A stretch of 64,000 bases of DNA from Janthinobacterium sp. 64 (GCF_002813325.1 NZ_PHUG01000001.1:5146001-5210000), one strand, 5' to 3'. Positions 7,825 to 17,506 are shown, counted from the first letter of the stretch. Translations and numbers: made by a program. Notes: a model not told the origin generated them from the sequence alone.

Positions 7825-10800
7825 CTACTGAAAATCCCTCGATTTTGTCGGAATCTCACTAAGTAAATGGCTTAGGTCGACCAGGCGCTTCGCGACCAAG
7901 TGCCTCACACCACTGTCGGATTGCCAGATGCCGTAGACACCCAACAGCTCGGCACCCATCACTTCCCGGCGGTATTCCTCGACGAGGCTTGGCCAACAAA
8001 TGACGTTGACGGTCCCGTGTTCATCTTCCAACGTGATAAAAACTACACCCTTGGCCGTACTTGGGCGCTGACGAACGGTTACGATGCCGCAGGCGCGAGC
8101 GAGCTGACGGTCAGCGAACCTAGCCAACACATCGCTGGTAATGAAGCGCCGCTCCGTCAGCGTAGACCGCAGAAACGACAGCGGATGGCTGCGCAGTGTC
8201 AGACCGAGACGCTTATAGTCCGTAACAACATCCTCTGCTTCAGTTGGTGCCTCGAGCTCTACCAGTTCTTCTGTGATTTCTGCCGGTCTCAATAATCCCT
8301 TGTCTGGCACACTAGATTTGGCCTGCCACATCGCTTGTCGCCGGTTTCCTGAAAGCGTTTGAAGTGCGTCCCCTTGAGCCAATTTATTCATGTCACCTTC
8401 GTCTAAGTTGGCACGATATGCGAGGTCGGTAGTGTTTTTGAACGGCGCAATGGCGCGCGCTTCCTCTATGCGCCACGCGGCCTCCTGCTCCATACCGTTG
8501 ATAATGTTCAGCCCGAGTCTCACTGCGGGCTGTGTCCCTTTTGTTGGCGGCTCTAGTGTGGCGTCCCAGTTGCTGATGCAGACGTCCGGTGGTCGCACTT
8601 CAATGCCATTGCGCTGTGCGTCTTGGGCGAGAGAGGACGGTGAGTAAAAACCCATCGGTTGGCTGTTGAGTAGCGCTGCAAGAAAGGCCGCTGGCTCATG
8701 CCGCTTTAGCCAACACGATGCATAGGCTATCAGCGCAAATGAATGAGCGTGGGACTCGGGAAACCCGTATGCGGCAAATCCTTTTAGCTGGCCGATGATG
8801 TTGTTGGCGAACGCTTCGTCGTATCCGCGTGCGAGCATGCCGGAAAGCAGGTCATCCTCGAACTGTGCAAGGTTGCCTTTGCGCTGCCACGCAGCCATGG
8901 CTCGTCGAAGTGCATCTGCTTTACCGGCGGAGAACCCGGCTGCGACCATGGCAATTGACATGACCTGTTCCTGGAAAATCGGCACGCCGAGGGTTCGCTC
9001 TAGGACGCCCTGAATTTCAGCGCTGGGGTAGCTCACGGGTTCGAGACCTTGCCGACGCCGGATATAGGGCTGAATCATTCCGCCTTGTATTGGCCCTGGT
9101 CGAATAATCGCAATCTCGATTACTAGGTCGTAGAACGTGCGTGGCTGCATGCGCGGCAGCATAGACATCTGCGCGCGGGACTCAATCTGAAACACTCCCA
9201 TCGTCTCAGCTGCACAAATCATCTGGTAGGTTTCGGGGTCCTCGGCTGGGATATCCCCCAATTCAAACCTGCATCCACGCTGCTCGGAAACCAGTTCGAG
9301 CGCGCGACGAATACAAGACAGCATGCCTAACGCAAGAAGGTCGATTTTCAATAGTCCCACTGCATCAAGGTCATTCTTGTCCCATTGGACGACGGTACGG
9401 TCGTCCATCGCCGCGTTTTCAATTGGTACCAGGCGAGACAGTTTCGTGTGCGAGATGACGAAGCCGCCAGGGTGTTGCGAGAGATGCCGCGGCATGCCAA
9501 TCAGTGCGTTGGCGAGGTAACTCCATTTCTCGGCAATAGGCGAATCGGGGTCAAAACCACATTCCAGTAGGCGCTGCTGCAAATCAGCGTGGCCACCCCA
9601 CGAGTTGCGAGCCTTTGCAACTTTGTCTACTACGCTCAGGTCGACGCCAAGGGATTTGCCTACATCACGTAATACCGATTTGGGACGATAAGCAGTCACC
9701 ACAGCGGTTAATGCCGCTCGCATGCGGCCATATTTTTTGTAGACATATTGAAGCACTTCTTCACGCCGTTGGTGCTCAAAATCGATATCGATGTCTGGTG
9801 GCTCATTACGCTCTTTGGACATGAACCGTTCAAACAGCAGTGTGCCTCGTGATGGGTCCACCTCGGTCACGCCCAGACAGTAGCAAACAGCGCTATTGGC
9901 TGCAGAGCCACGGCCTTGGCAGAGGATTTGTTGGGCTCGGGCGAATCGCACAATGTCGAACACAGTTAGAAAATATGGCTCGTACCGCAGCTCTTCGATG
10001 ATGCCCAGTTCATGCTCAAGCTGGGCATGGACGTTCTCTGGAATTCCGTGCGGGTAGCGCCAATGGGCGCCAAGGTACACTTCTTTGCGCAAATATGTTG
10101 CCGGCGTTTCGCCCTCGGGAACCAGCTCGTGCGGGTACTCATAGCGAAGTTCATCGAGTGAAAAATTGCAGAGCTTCGCCAAGCGCGTAGTCTCTGCTAA
10201 GGCTTCGCGGGGATACAGATTGCCCAAACGAAGACGCGAGCGCAGGTGTTGTTCGGCGTTCGGAGGCAGCTTGTAGCCGCACTGCGCGACAGGAATGACG
10301 TGGCGGATGGCGGTCATGGTGTCGTGTAACGGTTTGCACGAGCGCACGTGCATTCTCACATCGCCTGTGGCAACAATCGGCATGCTGAATTCGCCGGCGA
10401 TGTCGTCCACCAACTGGCGGTGGATTCGGTCTTTGTTCCGATGATGTAGCGTGAGCGCGATGCGGGCCCGACCGGGTGCGCACTGTACAAGCCACGCAGC
10501 CTGGCGTGCGACTTCTTCGTATGTCGCGCCATATCTTGGCGACAGGATGAACTGGCAATCGGGCAAGCCACGAAGGTGAACGAGGTCGCCCACTGGCGTC
10601 GCGATATCGCGCGGCCGCACCAGATAACTCCCTTTGTCTGCGCTCATCCTTCCAACGGTAATCAGTTCGCTCAAGTTGCCATAGCCGTTCTTGTTCGTGG
10701 CGAGAAAGATGAGCCGAAATGGAGGACTGCCGTCTTCAGGGGTGACTTCCATTTGGCTGCCGATAATCAACGGTAGCCCAAGCTCCTTCGCGGTGATGTG

Positions 10801-10995
10801 TGCACGCACGACACCAGCCAGAGAGCATTCGTCAGTAATGGCCAGGGCCGAGTAACCTAAGAAGTAAGCTCGTTCGACTAGCTCGTCCGGCGCCGATGCA
10901 CCCCGCAGAAATGAGAAATTCGAGATACACTGTAGCTCGACGTATTCAGGTAGAGCTGCCCCTGGTGCGGGTGGCTTGGATGGGATGGTGTGCAT
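7825..10995 (-). CDS. dnaE2: Error-prone DNA polymerase DnaE2 (ImuC)
   Basis: The product is 1056 aa, typical of DnaE2 and shorter than the replicative DnaE1. It has an N-terminal PHP domain (YVELQCISNFSFLRGASAP), C-family polymerase motifs with the catalytic aspartates in PDIDIDFEH near residue 400 and KIDLLALGM near 550, and a C-terminal OB fold (GVVFITLEDEHGTVNV). It performs translesion synthesis and damage-induced mutagenesis together with ImuA and ImuB. The gene starts only three bases after imuB stops, so it is the last gene of a LexA-controlled operon. A second, host-encoded copy is likely elsewhere in the genome but cannot be seen here. Confidence 0.95.
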   Translation of the reverse strand: MHTIPSKPPAPGAALPEYVELQCISNFSFLRGASAPDELVERAYFLGYSALAITDECSLAGVVRAHITAKELGLPLIIGSQMEVTPEDGSPPFRLIFLATNKNGYGNLSELITVGRMSADKGSYLVRPRDIATPVGDLVHLRGLPDCQFILSPRYGATYEEVARQAAWLVQCAPGRARIALTLHHRNKDRIHRQLVDDIAGEFSMPIVATGDVRMHVRSCKPLHDTMTAIRHVIPVAQCGYKLPPNAEQHLRSRLRLGNLYPREALAETTRLAKLCNFSLDELRYEYPHELVPEGETPATYLRKEVYLGAHWRYPHGIPENVHAQLEHELGIIEELRYEPYFLTVFDIVRFARAQQILCQGRGSAANSAVCYCLGVTEVDPSRGTLLFERFMSKERNEPPDIDIDFEHQRREEVLQYVYKKYGRMRAALTAVVTAYRPKSVLRDVGKSLGVDLSVVDKVAKARNSWGGHADLQQRLLECGFDPDSPIAEKWSYLANALIGMPRHLSQHPGGFVISHTKLSRLVPIENAAMDDRTVVQWDKNDLDAVGLLKIDLLALGMLSCIRRALELVSEQRGCRFELGDIPAEDPETYQMICAAETMGVFQIESRAQMSMLPRMQPRTFYDLVIEIAIIRPGPIQGGMIQPYIRRRQGLEPVSYPSAEIQGVLERTLGVPIFQEQVMSIAMVAAGFSAGKADALRRAMAAWQRKGNLAQFEDDLLSGMLARGYDEAFANNIIGQLKGFAAYGFPESHAHSFALIAYASCWLKRHEPAAFLAALLNSQPMGFYSPSSLAQDAQRNGIEVRPPDVCISNWDATLEPPTKGTQPAVRLGLNIINGMEQEAAWRIEEARAIAPFKNTTDLAYRANLDEGDMNKLAQGDALQTLSGNRRQAMWQAKSSVPDKGLLRPAEITEELVELEAPTEAEDVVTDYKRLGLTLRSHPLSFLRSTLTERRFITSDVLARFADRQLARACGIVTVRQRPSTAKGVVFITLEDEHGTVNVICWPSLVEEYRREVMGAELLGVYGIWQSDSGVRHLVAKRLVDLSHLLSEIPTKSRDFQ

Positions 10996-10998
10996 CGT

Positions 10999-12471
10999 TC
11001 ACGCAAAGAGCCCATGCAGATACCAAAGCACGTCGTCGCGCACGCGCTCTCGATAAATCCAGTAGCAGCTTTGATTAGAGGCTTGCGCAACATAGTAATC
11101 GCGCGCCGCCGTCTGGTCCGCCCACCAGCCTGCTTCTAATCGTTCGGGGCCTTCGATAAATCGCAGCTGACTCATATAAAACGGACGCTCGTCGCGCATC
11201 AGTAATTTAATCGGTTTGGGCAGTAACCAAAATGGACGCCCTTCGAGAATGTCTTCGATTTGAGAGCGCGGTTGCTTTGTTGTAGCGGACACCCAGCTGT
11301 TGCACACCTCTGGGCGGTAGTCATCCACGTCTGCGGGAACAAGCACATTCTCCGGACCGAGCCGAGCTGTAAGCAATTCCAGCAGACGAGCAAATTCTTG
11401 AGGTGAACCGCCTGGCTCCGGGAACAGCGACTCGTTTGGCGGCAACATCGCCTCGACATCGAGTACCTGCAATCGCAGCGCGATGACGGGGCGCTCCAAT
11501 TCCACTTTGGCCAGCCGCTCCTTCAGCAGACGCACGAGATGTTGTTCCTGCCACGCCGGCTCGGCGAGGGCTATTTCAATTGGGGTTGGTGGTACTGCGG
11601 AACGGCCACGCTCGTGTTCCAGGAGCAGCGTGAATGTGCGCACTGACTGCTGCAATGAGACCAGCCACCCGACCAGTTGCAGGATGAGGCTGGTGGCGCC
11701 GTATAGCAGGGCATCCGCATTCTCTACTCGGCCGAAAGTCTCCGCCCGCACGTTGAATGTCAACGGTGGCTTTATCCACTCGTGCATCTCTGGGGCCTCG
11801 CCATAGGCGCGGTCTAGTGCTGCGAGCATCTCTTTACTTGTCCGGCGGAGCAGTCCTGTGCGCGGCAACTTGCGAAGCTGGCCTATGCGCTTAGCTCCGA
11901 TATCGGTAAGCCAATCGTGAAAGGGCCAGGCAGCGGGAACGAGACCGCATGGCAATGCATCGAGTCGACGGTGTAGAGTAGTAACGGACAGCGCGCGGCG
12001 CCGCAGCGTTAATCCTTTGATTCGATGACTGTGTGCAAGCAGCCATGCTCCCTCGGCGGTGGGCGCGGCTCCTAAGCGTGCAGTAAAGCCTAGCTCTTCG
12101 ATATTGCGCATCACGCGGCTACACAGTGCATGGGGACCTCGAAACAGCGTGAGACTAGCGCTCACATCCAGCAGCACCGAGAAATCTGGCTGGAACGTCA
12201 CTTCCGGCGTGTACTGCATCAGCGCGGTCGCGACTGCCTCCATCGCCCTGGTCTCTTGTTCAGGAGCGCGCTCTAGTGTTTGGGTAGCGGGTGATACGGC
12301 GGACACGCCGCCGGTGCGCATGCCAACGCGCACCCCGTCACGCGCTGCATCACGTGACATTGTCAGAACGGCGCCTTTGTCGATAACGACAACGGCTGCC
12401 GCTTCAGACCATCGCGGACGCATACACTCGAGAGGTAGGAGTGGCAGGTACACACTCAACAGCATTTTCAT
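10999..12471 (-). CDS. imuB: ImuB, Y-family polymerase homologue of the mutasome
   Basis: About 490 aa. The frame reaches 12495, but MKMLLSVYLPLLPLECMRP is the usual ImuB/DinB-like beginning, so ATG 12471 (or 12465) is chosen. The opening strand, VVVIDKGAVLTMSRDAARDG, LLDVSASLTLFRGPHALCSR and the ARLGAAPTAEGAWLLAH segment follow the Y-family fold but lack the usual catalytic acidic set, as expected for ImuB. In known systems it bridges DnaE2 to the beta clamp. It overlaps the end of imuA by 68 bases in another frame, which suggests translational coupling. Confidence 0.9.
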   Translation of the reverse strand: MKMLLSVYLPLLPLECMRPRWSEAAAVVVIDKGAVLTMSRDAARDGVRVGMRTGGVSAVSPATQTLERAPEQETRAMEAVATALMQYTPEVTFQPDFSVLLDVSASLTLFRGPHALCSRVMRNIEELGFTARLGAAPTAEGAWLLAHSHRIKGLTLRRRALSVTTLHRRLDALPCGLVPAAWPFHDWLTDIGAKRIGQLRKLPRTGLLRRTSKEMLAALDRAYGEAPEMHEWIKPPLTFNVRAETFGRVENADALLYGATSLILQLVGWLVSLQQSVRTFTLLLEHERGRSAVPPTPIEIALAEPAWQEQHLVRLLKERLAKVELERPVIALRLQVLDVEAMLPPNESLFPEPGGSPQEFARLLELLTARLGPENVLVPADVDDYRPEVCNSWVSATTKQPRSQIEDILEGRPFWLLPKPIKLLMRDERPFYMSQLRFIEGPERLEAGWWADQTAARDYYVAQASNQSCYWIYRERVRDDVLWYLHGLFA

Positions 12472-13147
12472 TTTCAGGGACCGGCTTGTGGGCAACCGGC
12501 ATATCTACGAGTGGTATAAAAATCGGGGCGTCGCATGTCGGCCCTTGGCGTTTAATGATGTCTGCCGATACACCTCCAGCTGCAGGGCGCAGTGCGATGC
12601 GCAAAGGCGATACAGAAGCGTCTGAAGCTGCCGCTAGGGGCCGAACGAGCCATAACCAGGTATCGGTACTCTGAGCTGCGAGATTTAACCGCCTAAGGGA
12701 CTCTGGGCGAACGTTCGACTGCCAAATCACCACTGCCCCGCAGCTACCATTTTTGAGAATCTGTTCCGCAGACCACAGGGCGTCGGCTGAACTTTGCGGC
12801 CTCAACCACAACAGGTTTCGGTCATTTAGATGCCACGACCGGCATGCCATCGAATGGGGCAAATACGGCGGCTGTACGAATGCTATGCGCTCTTTTTGCG
12901 ACAGCTTGGCCAAACATGGCTTCAGCAGTTGCATCTCGCCGATTCCATGTTGCTCAACCAGGAGCTCCACAAGGGATGAACGGGGCCAGCCTCTATTTGG
13001 TAACTCAATATCCAACTTCTCGTAGCCGGTGCCCACAGTGGTAGCGCGCGACACGGCAAGCTCACTGGCCCGCCATACGCTAGAGCGCAAGGCCTGGTCT
13101 AGAGCAACTTTGCTAGCAGGTGTTATTTCGAGTGGGGCGGCAACCAT
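12404..13147 (-). CDS. imuA: ImuA, RecA-like mutasome protein
   Basis: The 247-aa protein begins MVAAPLEITPASKVALDQAL. GTGYEKLDIELPNRGWPRSS followed by LVELLVEQHGIGEMQLL is the characteristic ImuA/SulA-like RecA-fold region, and the degraded P-loop (EQHGIGEM) agrees with the non-ATPase ImuA class. It is the first gene of imuA-imuB-dnaE2. The start codon lies 12 bases from a perfect LexA-type box, so the operon should be induced by DNA damage. ImuA supports ImuB/DnaE2 mutagenesis in other proteobacteria. Confidence 0.9.
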   Translation of the reverse strand: MVAAPLEITPASKVALDQALRSSVWRASELAVSRATTVGTGYEKLDIELPNRGWPRSSLVELLVEQHGIGEMQLLKPCLAKLSQKERIAFVQPPYLPHSMACRSWHLNDRNLLWLRPQSSADALWSAEQILKNGSCGAVVIWQSNVRPESLRRLNLAAQSTDTWLWLVRPLAAASDASVSPLRIALRPAAGGVSADIIKRQGPTCDAPIFIPLVDMPVAHKPVPENENAVECVPATPTSRVYASAMV

Positions 13148-13159
13148 TGCTTTATTTAC

Positions 13160-13175
13160 CTGTGTTTATGTACAG
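13160..13175 (-). promoter_or_regulatory. LexA (SOS) box upstream of imuA
   Basis: CTGTACATAAACACAG on the minus strand fits CTGT-N8-ACAG exactly, with an extra TA on its 5' side (TACTGT). It sits 12 bases upstream of the imuA start. A TATACT candidate -10 lies about ten bases further upstream (13184-13189). LexA bound here would block the operon until SOS induction. Confidence 0.82.
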
Positions 13176-13350
13176 TATTTTTAGTATAGTCGGCTACTGT
13201 ACGACCTAGCAAGGAGATTTTGTTGTCAACTTGAATTTAAAAATCGTTGAGGGTGAGGACGTCGGTGTGATGACTGCCGATGTGCGAAAGCACTTGAGCA
13301 GGTGACAAGTGGAAGGGGCGACCTTAAACTTCTCTATTTAGGGACATTGC

Positions 13351-13578
13351 ATGGCCTACCGAAAATTTCGAGGTAACCGCAAGACTTACGCAATCCAGCG
13401 AGCAGGAGTCGCGATGGACCGCGTCATCGCAGCCACCACGCCGGAAACGAAGCGCCAGGCAGCGCGCTGGGCCAGGGCGTGGTTTGCTGCTGGGGGAAGT
13501 CCATCGGTAGCTAAGATGTCCCGTAAGGTACATGCTCATAGAAGCCTTCTAGACCCACAACTCGACGCTCGAGTATGA
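13351..13578 (+). CDS. Small basic hypothetical protein, 75 aa
   Basis: ATG 13351 follows an AGGGA sequence. The product MAYRKFRGNRKTYAIQRAGV... is rich in Arg, Lys and Ala, with an amphipathic helix around AATTPETKRQAARWARAWF. It has no signal peptide or membrane segment. It is divergent from imuA, with 200 bases between the two starts, and is followed after 33 bases by another small gene on the same strand. The basic charge may mean nucleic-acid contact, but no family is recognised. Confidence 0.5.
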   Translation: MAYRKFRGNRKTYAIQRAGVAMDRVIAATTPETKRQAARWARAWFAAGGSPSVAKMSRKVHAHRSLLDPQLDARV

Positions 13579-13611
13579 TGGCGAGAGGCTAATATCGATG
13601 CAAAAGGCACT

Positions 13612-14016
13612 ATGAATATTGAACTCGGCGATGAGCCGCAAGACGAGTCAGAAGCGGCGCTCTTCGCCGCGCTGCCATCAGATTTCCCACGTCCAACCAA
13701 TCTAAGCGCCGTTTCAGGCGCCCAGCCTAAATTCTCCATGAATCGGTACCAAGGCCGATTCTACAGTCCTGGCTGCTCGCCGCCGGAGCTGCTCGAGCGC
13801 TGGAACAACTGCGAAGACCTTGCGCAACAACTCGCCGTATCGTCCCTTGAATCCAAGGCTGGGAAACGCTCGCACATGTCAGAGACTGAGATTCTCGACC
13901 AATATTTGCCGCGGCTGATTGCAACGGGCTGGGTATCCGAGCCAGAGGCCAGGTGGGTAATGCGCCGAACCGCCGAACTGGTCGGATGGCAGGTTCCACC
14001 GTCCGCGTCATCCTGA
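13612..14016 (+). CDS. Hypothetical protein, 134 aa
   Basis: ATG 13612 follows AAGGCAC. The protein has an acidic N-terminus (MNIELGDEPQDESEAALF), a segment LSAVSGAQPKFSMNRYQGR that recalls the Gly-Ala-Gln-Pro-Lys turn of HipA-type proteins, and a helical C-terminus (ILDQYLPRLIATGW, EARWVMRRTAELVGW). It is too short to be a HipA kinase and has none of the kinase motifs. It probably forms an operon with the preceding 75-aa gene. Function unknown. Confidence 0.55.
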   Translation: MNIELGDEPQDESEAALFAALPSDFPRPTNLSAVSGAQPKFSMNRYQGRFYSPGCSPPELLERWNNCEDLAQQLAVSSLESKAGKRSHMSETEILDQYLPRLIATGWVSEPEARWVMRRTAELVGWQVPPSASS

Positions 14017-14110
14017 CTTGCTTCATGACAGGAGCACATGGCGATGATAATCCGACCACATCCGTACCAAGCTGCTCCGAGCTAACGAAAGCCGTACTTA
14101 GGCGGCTTCA

Positions 14111-14624
14111 TCATTTATGTCTAGGACTTAGATTGTAATCGACGCCGGCGTTACCGTTTCGCTCGGCCACTTTTCGAAGACCTTTTTTGAAAGCACGCGC
14201 CATTGGTGCTTCTTCAAAGCGGTACATCGACGGTGCAAACTCTTTGAAATAGCGTTCGCGCAGGTCGCCCCAGCTCTAGAGGTCGAGAGGCAGATGCTCA
14301 CAGGCGATAGCGTCCTCGATGACGTGCCGGCGCTCGCTGCTAACGCGCTTGAGCAGTCGGCTCTTATTTTCAATCAGCCAGCGCTTGAACGACGCGGGCT
14401 AGGTCTGCAACGTCTCCTCCGCTAGCTCAGCGTACTGCCACCCCGCACGCTCAGCCAAAGCTGGGGCCTGCGGCCGCTCGGGAATGCGTAACGAACCCGT
14501 GTACGGCATCGAAACGAGCTTCGTACCGTATTCCACGTACTTACCGTTGGAAATCGGTACCTGACGTTAACCTGCGACTCATTACCGCTGCCAAACACAA
14601 TCCGCCGCGAATCACCGATAAGTC
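14111..14624 (-). pseudogene. Decayed gene with two TAG stops and a frameshift
   Basis: Read on the minus strand, the stretch gives a protein-like sequence: RIVFGSGNESQVNV in one frame, then after a shift near 14560 ISNGKYVEYGTKLVSMPYTG, ERPQAPALAERAGW, KRWLIENKSRLLKR, WGDLRERYFKEFAPSMYRF and KKGLRKVAERNGNAGVDYNL, ending with TGA at 14111-14113. Two in-frame TAG codons interrupt it, before PASFKRW and before SWGDLRE. The consistent protein-like composition across the stops argues for a recently broken gene rather than chance. I do not recognise the family. Amber readthrough is a remote alternative. Confidence 0.5.
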
Positions 14625-14809
14625 AGCTGCGAATTTCGCTTCTTTATCCCAAGAATAAACAAAGGAAGTTCTTGGAAACGCCAAGTATCAGAATACCTCC
14701 AATTCTGCCTTTCTGAAAATGTGACCAAAGATGCAACACGACAACGACAAAGATATGTTTCCGTAGTAATATGCTCGTTACGATACTCCTTTAGAGTTAG
14801 GTCTTCCTC

Positions 14810-15655
14810 ATGGTAATAAGTAGAATTGTAGTTAAAAATCACAAGCCAAAAAAGCAAATTAGGAGACGAACACGGAAGTGCAAACTGACCGTCAATGCTC
14901 CGACGCAACAAACTGCTTTGTCTAAGCTGCTCTGCGGCGATACTCCTTCTCACGAAAGCGGGATAACAGAAGTACTCCGACATTTAAGTGACTCTATCGA
15001 TAACGTAGTACGAACTGTTATCCAGATGGATTACACTGATTCCGCTAAGCTAGCACTAATGGCTCCATTCTTTGCTCGCAGTATTTTGGAACTGGGCAGT
15101 ACAGCCATCTTGGCAAGGCTCGACCCATTTAGATTGCTGATACTAAGAGAAAGCCAGAAACAACCTGATTATAAAATAGATAAATCTCATAAATCATCCA
15201 TCCGATGGGCGGGCGATATTCTTGCGGACAAGGTAACCAATCTATGGGAAGACAAAGCGCTACAAAATCCCACTAGAGCTTTGTTGGGAGCCTATTTTAT
15301 GGAGCTAGTTTGGAGCCCCCATTTCGAATTAATGCTTGATTCGGTACAAAATATTAATGGCGATGAATGGATTTCAGAGCTAAGAAAGAAGGATTCCAAA
15401 CGATTCTGTAGCGAATTATTATCTGACTTCACGTCAGTATATTCTGAACTTTCAAAGGGAATTCATCACGAATTTGTCATTCCAATTACTGCAACTTTTG
15501 ATGAGTCAACTATTCGAGAGTTATTGAGAAAAGTAGTTTTTAATATATCAACATTGGGGCTAATTTTGTCAGTAGTCGATTATGCAGCCAATCCGATAGC
15601 TACAGCAAACGCAGCAATAGCTTATAACCAAATACAAAAAATGGGGCTTTTCTAA
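14810..15655 (+). CDS. Unrecognised helical protein, first gene of a two-gene operon
   Basis: The 281-aa product has a short very basic N-terminus (HKPKKQIRRRTRKCK), then a largely helical body (EVLRHLSDSIDNVVRTVIQM, LMAPFFARSILELGSTAIL) with no membrane-like run long enough for certainty and no catalytic motif I know. DNA is much lower in GC than the flanks. Its stop TAA shares a base with the ATG of the following ATPase gene (taATG at 15653-15657), so the two are translationally coupled and their products probably act together. The start at 14810 could be a little further in, because ribosome-site evidence is weak. Confidence 0.7.
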   Translation: MVISRIVVKNHKPKKQIRRRTRKCKLTVNAPTQQTALSKLLCGDTPSHESGITEVLRHLSDSIDNVVRTVIQMDYTDSAKLALMAPFFARSILELGSTAILARLDPFRLLILRESQKQPDYKIDKSHKSSIRWAGDILADKVTNLWEDKALQNPTRALLGAYFMELVWSPHFELMLDSVQNINGDEWISELRKKDSKRFCSELLSDFTSVYSELSKGIHHEFVIPITATFDESTIRELLRKVVFNISTLGLILSVVDYAANPIATANAAIAYNQIQKMGLF

Positions 15656-17133
15656 TGTCATTAGACGATAATTCTTTACTTCTTGCCGCAGAAGATTTTC
15701 CGGCAGAGGACTTTGAACGATACCACCACTTTTCCCGTCAGGAACAAGCATTCATTTCGAAGCTCATGGCGCACGGGCCAGTATTATTAAAAGGAGCACG
15801 GGGAAGCGGGAAAAGTGCGTTAATGCTTGAGGCTACGCGTCGAATGTATCCACAGAACGTTACCAGTTCTGTTTTCGGAATTTATATCAGCCTTCGTCAT
15901 TTGGATTTATTAAGGAGCGAAGGGGAAAAATACGAGAGGATGTTATGTGAGCTAGTGATTGATGCTACTGCACACACGTGTGAAAATGAGCCATTCGATT
16001 TTGAGTGCAAACCAACGGTTACATCTCTTCAAAAAGCACTTTCAAAAATTGCTAGCGCTTCAGGAAAAAGGGTCGTTGTTCTATTTGACGATGCGGCGCA
16101 TATAGGGCGAGAAGCACCCCTTCACGAGTTCTTTGATATTTTCAGAACGCTCTCAAATAGCAATATATCATGCAAAGCTGCAATTTATCCTGGAGTCACT
16201 AAATTTGGCACTCGTTTTGATGTATACAACGATGCCACGGTCATCGACGTATCTAAAAATGACGAATTGGAGGGCTATAGCGAAGGCTTTTCAGAGATAT
16301 TAAAAATGCGTTTTAATGGAACATTGCCGCGGTCCGTCTTTACAACTCAGTTCGATGTTGATTCTGTTGCCGGTTTTATGGGCCGCGCCGTTTTAGGCAA
16401 CATGAGGGGCTTCATTTTTGCGTGTAATGCGTTGTCGGAAAACCTAACAAACAATAAAGTAGGCCTAACGACAATCACCAAAACACTTATTCATTTAGCA
16501 AGTAACTATTACTGGCCACTTATCGAAGAACTAAAGCCTAAACTCGGCGTTTATGCACCGATGATTGACCCTGCGATAAGCGTGGCCAACTCTATCTTTT
16601 TCGAGGCAGGAGAAAATAACAAGAAAAATGTTATCATTTTACGTGAAATAGCACAACGCCTATCGAAGCCTCTGGAAATTTTGGAATATACGGGTTTCAT
16701 TGCTATAAGAGATGTCTCTCGTGCGATGAAATCTAGGGGAAGGGGCACCAGATATAGTCTAAATTTATGCACACTACTTGAAAATACCAGCGGCGCTAGA
16801 GTTACTAGCGAATTATTTTCGAGTTGGCTTAAATCAGAAGACGAATCAGTCGAGCTGCACAAAGGAAGCGAAATTTTTAAGATTGAACTTCCAGAATTGT
16901 TGGAAAATTCCGAAATGCTTATTCTCCAAGAGGATATTGATAAACTTGCAAAATCTAATGCGTATCCGTACGGGTTGACTGAACAGAAATTAAGTATACT
17001 TAGTCAAGCGGGTTTTGCAACAGTTGCAAACTTGGCGGAGGCAACTGATGAAGAATTACTTTCGCTGGATGACATTGGTCCACAAACTTTGAAGCGGATA
17101 CGAAGTACTGTCTCTCAAGCAATCTGGATGTAG
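15655..17133 (+). CDS. AAA/ORC-CDC6-like ATPase with C-terminal HhH domain
   Basis: The 492-aa protein has Walker A GARGSGKSAL near residue 45 and Walker B VVVLFDDAAHIG near 145, followed by a sensor-like region (AAIYPGVTKF) and a long helical and winged-helix-like middle. The last ~55 residues (EQKLSILSQAGFATVANLAE, LLSLDDIGPQTLKRIR) form a clear helix-hairpin-helix, a DNA-binding unit. The gene is coupled to the preceding helical protein. The layout, a P-loop ATPase with DNA-binding tail and an unknown partner inside a defence island, suggests an uncharacterised anti-phage or plasmid-restriction module, but no named system matches. Confidence 0.72.
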   Translation: MSLDDNSLLLAAEDFPAEDFERYHHFSRQEQAFISKLMAHGPVLLKGARGSGKSALMLEATRRMYPQNVTSSVFGIYISLRHLDLLRSEGEKYERMLCELVIDATAHTCENEPFDFECKPTVTSLQKALSKIASASGKRVVVLFDDAAHIGREAPLHEFFDIFRTLSNSNISCKAAIYPGVTKFGTRFDVYNDATVIDVSKNDELEGYSEGFSEILKMRFNGTLPRSVFTTQFDVDSVAGFMGRAVLGNMRGFIFACNALSENLTNNKVGLTTITKTLIHLASNYYWPLIEELKPKLGVYAPMIDPAISVANSIFFEAGENNKKNVIILREIAQRLSKPLEILEYTGFIAIRDVSRAMKSRGRGTRYSLNLCTLLENTSGARVTSELFSSWLKSEDESVELHKGSEIFKIELPELLENSEMLILQEDIDKLAKSNAYPYGLTEQKLSILSQAGFATVANLAEATDEELLSLDDIGPQTLKRIRSTVSQAIWM

Positions 17134-17506
17134 CATTTTCTCAGCTTTGTGCGGTGGTTTTTTATTTAATATAATTCTCATCTCCTCGCCCTCCTCTGAA
17201 CAATCATCCCTGTTGTCACTTACAGCGCAGGGAGGTTTCTCTAATTTAGTTGTGAATCAGCGACCTCAGGTCATATGGCAGTGCGAGCGAGCGGAATGTA
17301 TGAAATATAGTTGTAAAGAGGCATGTGAATCTGGTTCATATGCTCGGTGACTGGAAACGAGGTCGCAAAATTTTTATTGAAAGCGAGGAGGAATTGCAAA
17401 GTTCACTTGGGCATTGTCGTGGAGGACCTGCAGATACTGCCTCTTTTGCAGACCATCTCTTTCATTTCCAACTCTCTGTATTGAGGCATAATCGTCAGCA
17501 ACCACG

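Noticed and set aside
13612..14016. HipA-type toxin fragment suggested by GAQPKF
   Set aside because: Too short, with no kinase motifs; a single short similarity is not enough.
14612..14983. 123-codon minus-strand frame
   Set aside because: It overlaps the start of the 281-aa gene and lacks a ribosome site or protein-like composition.
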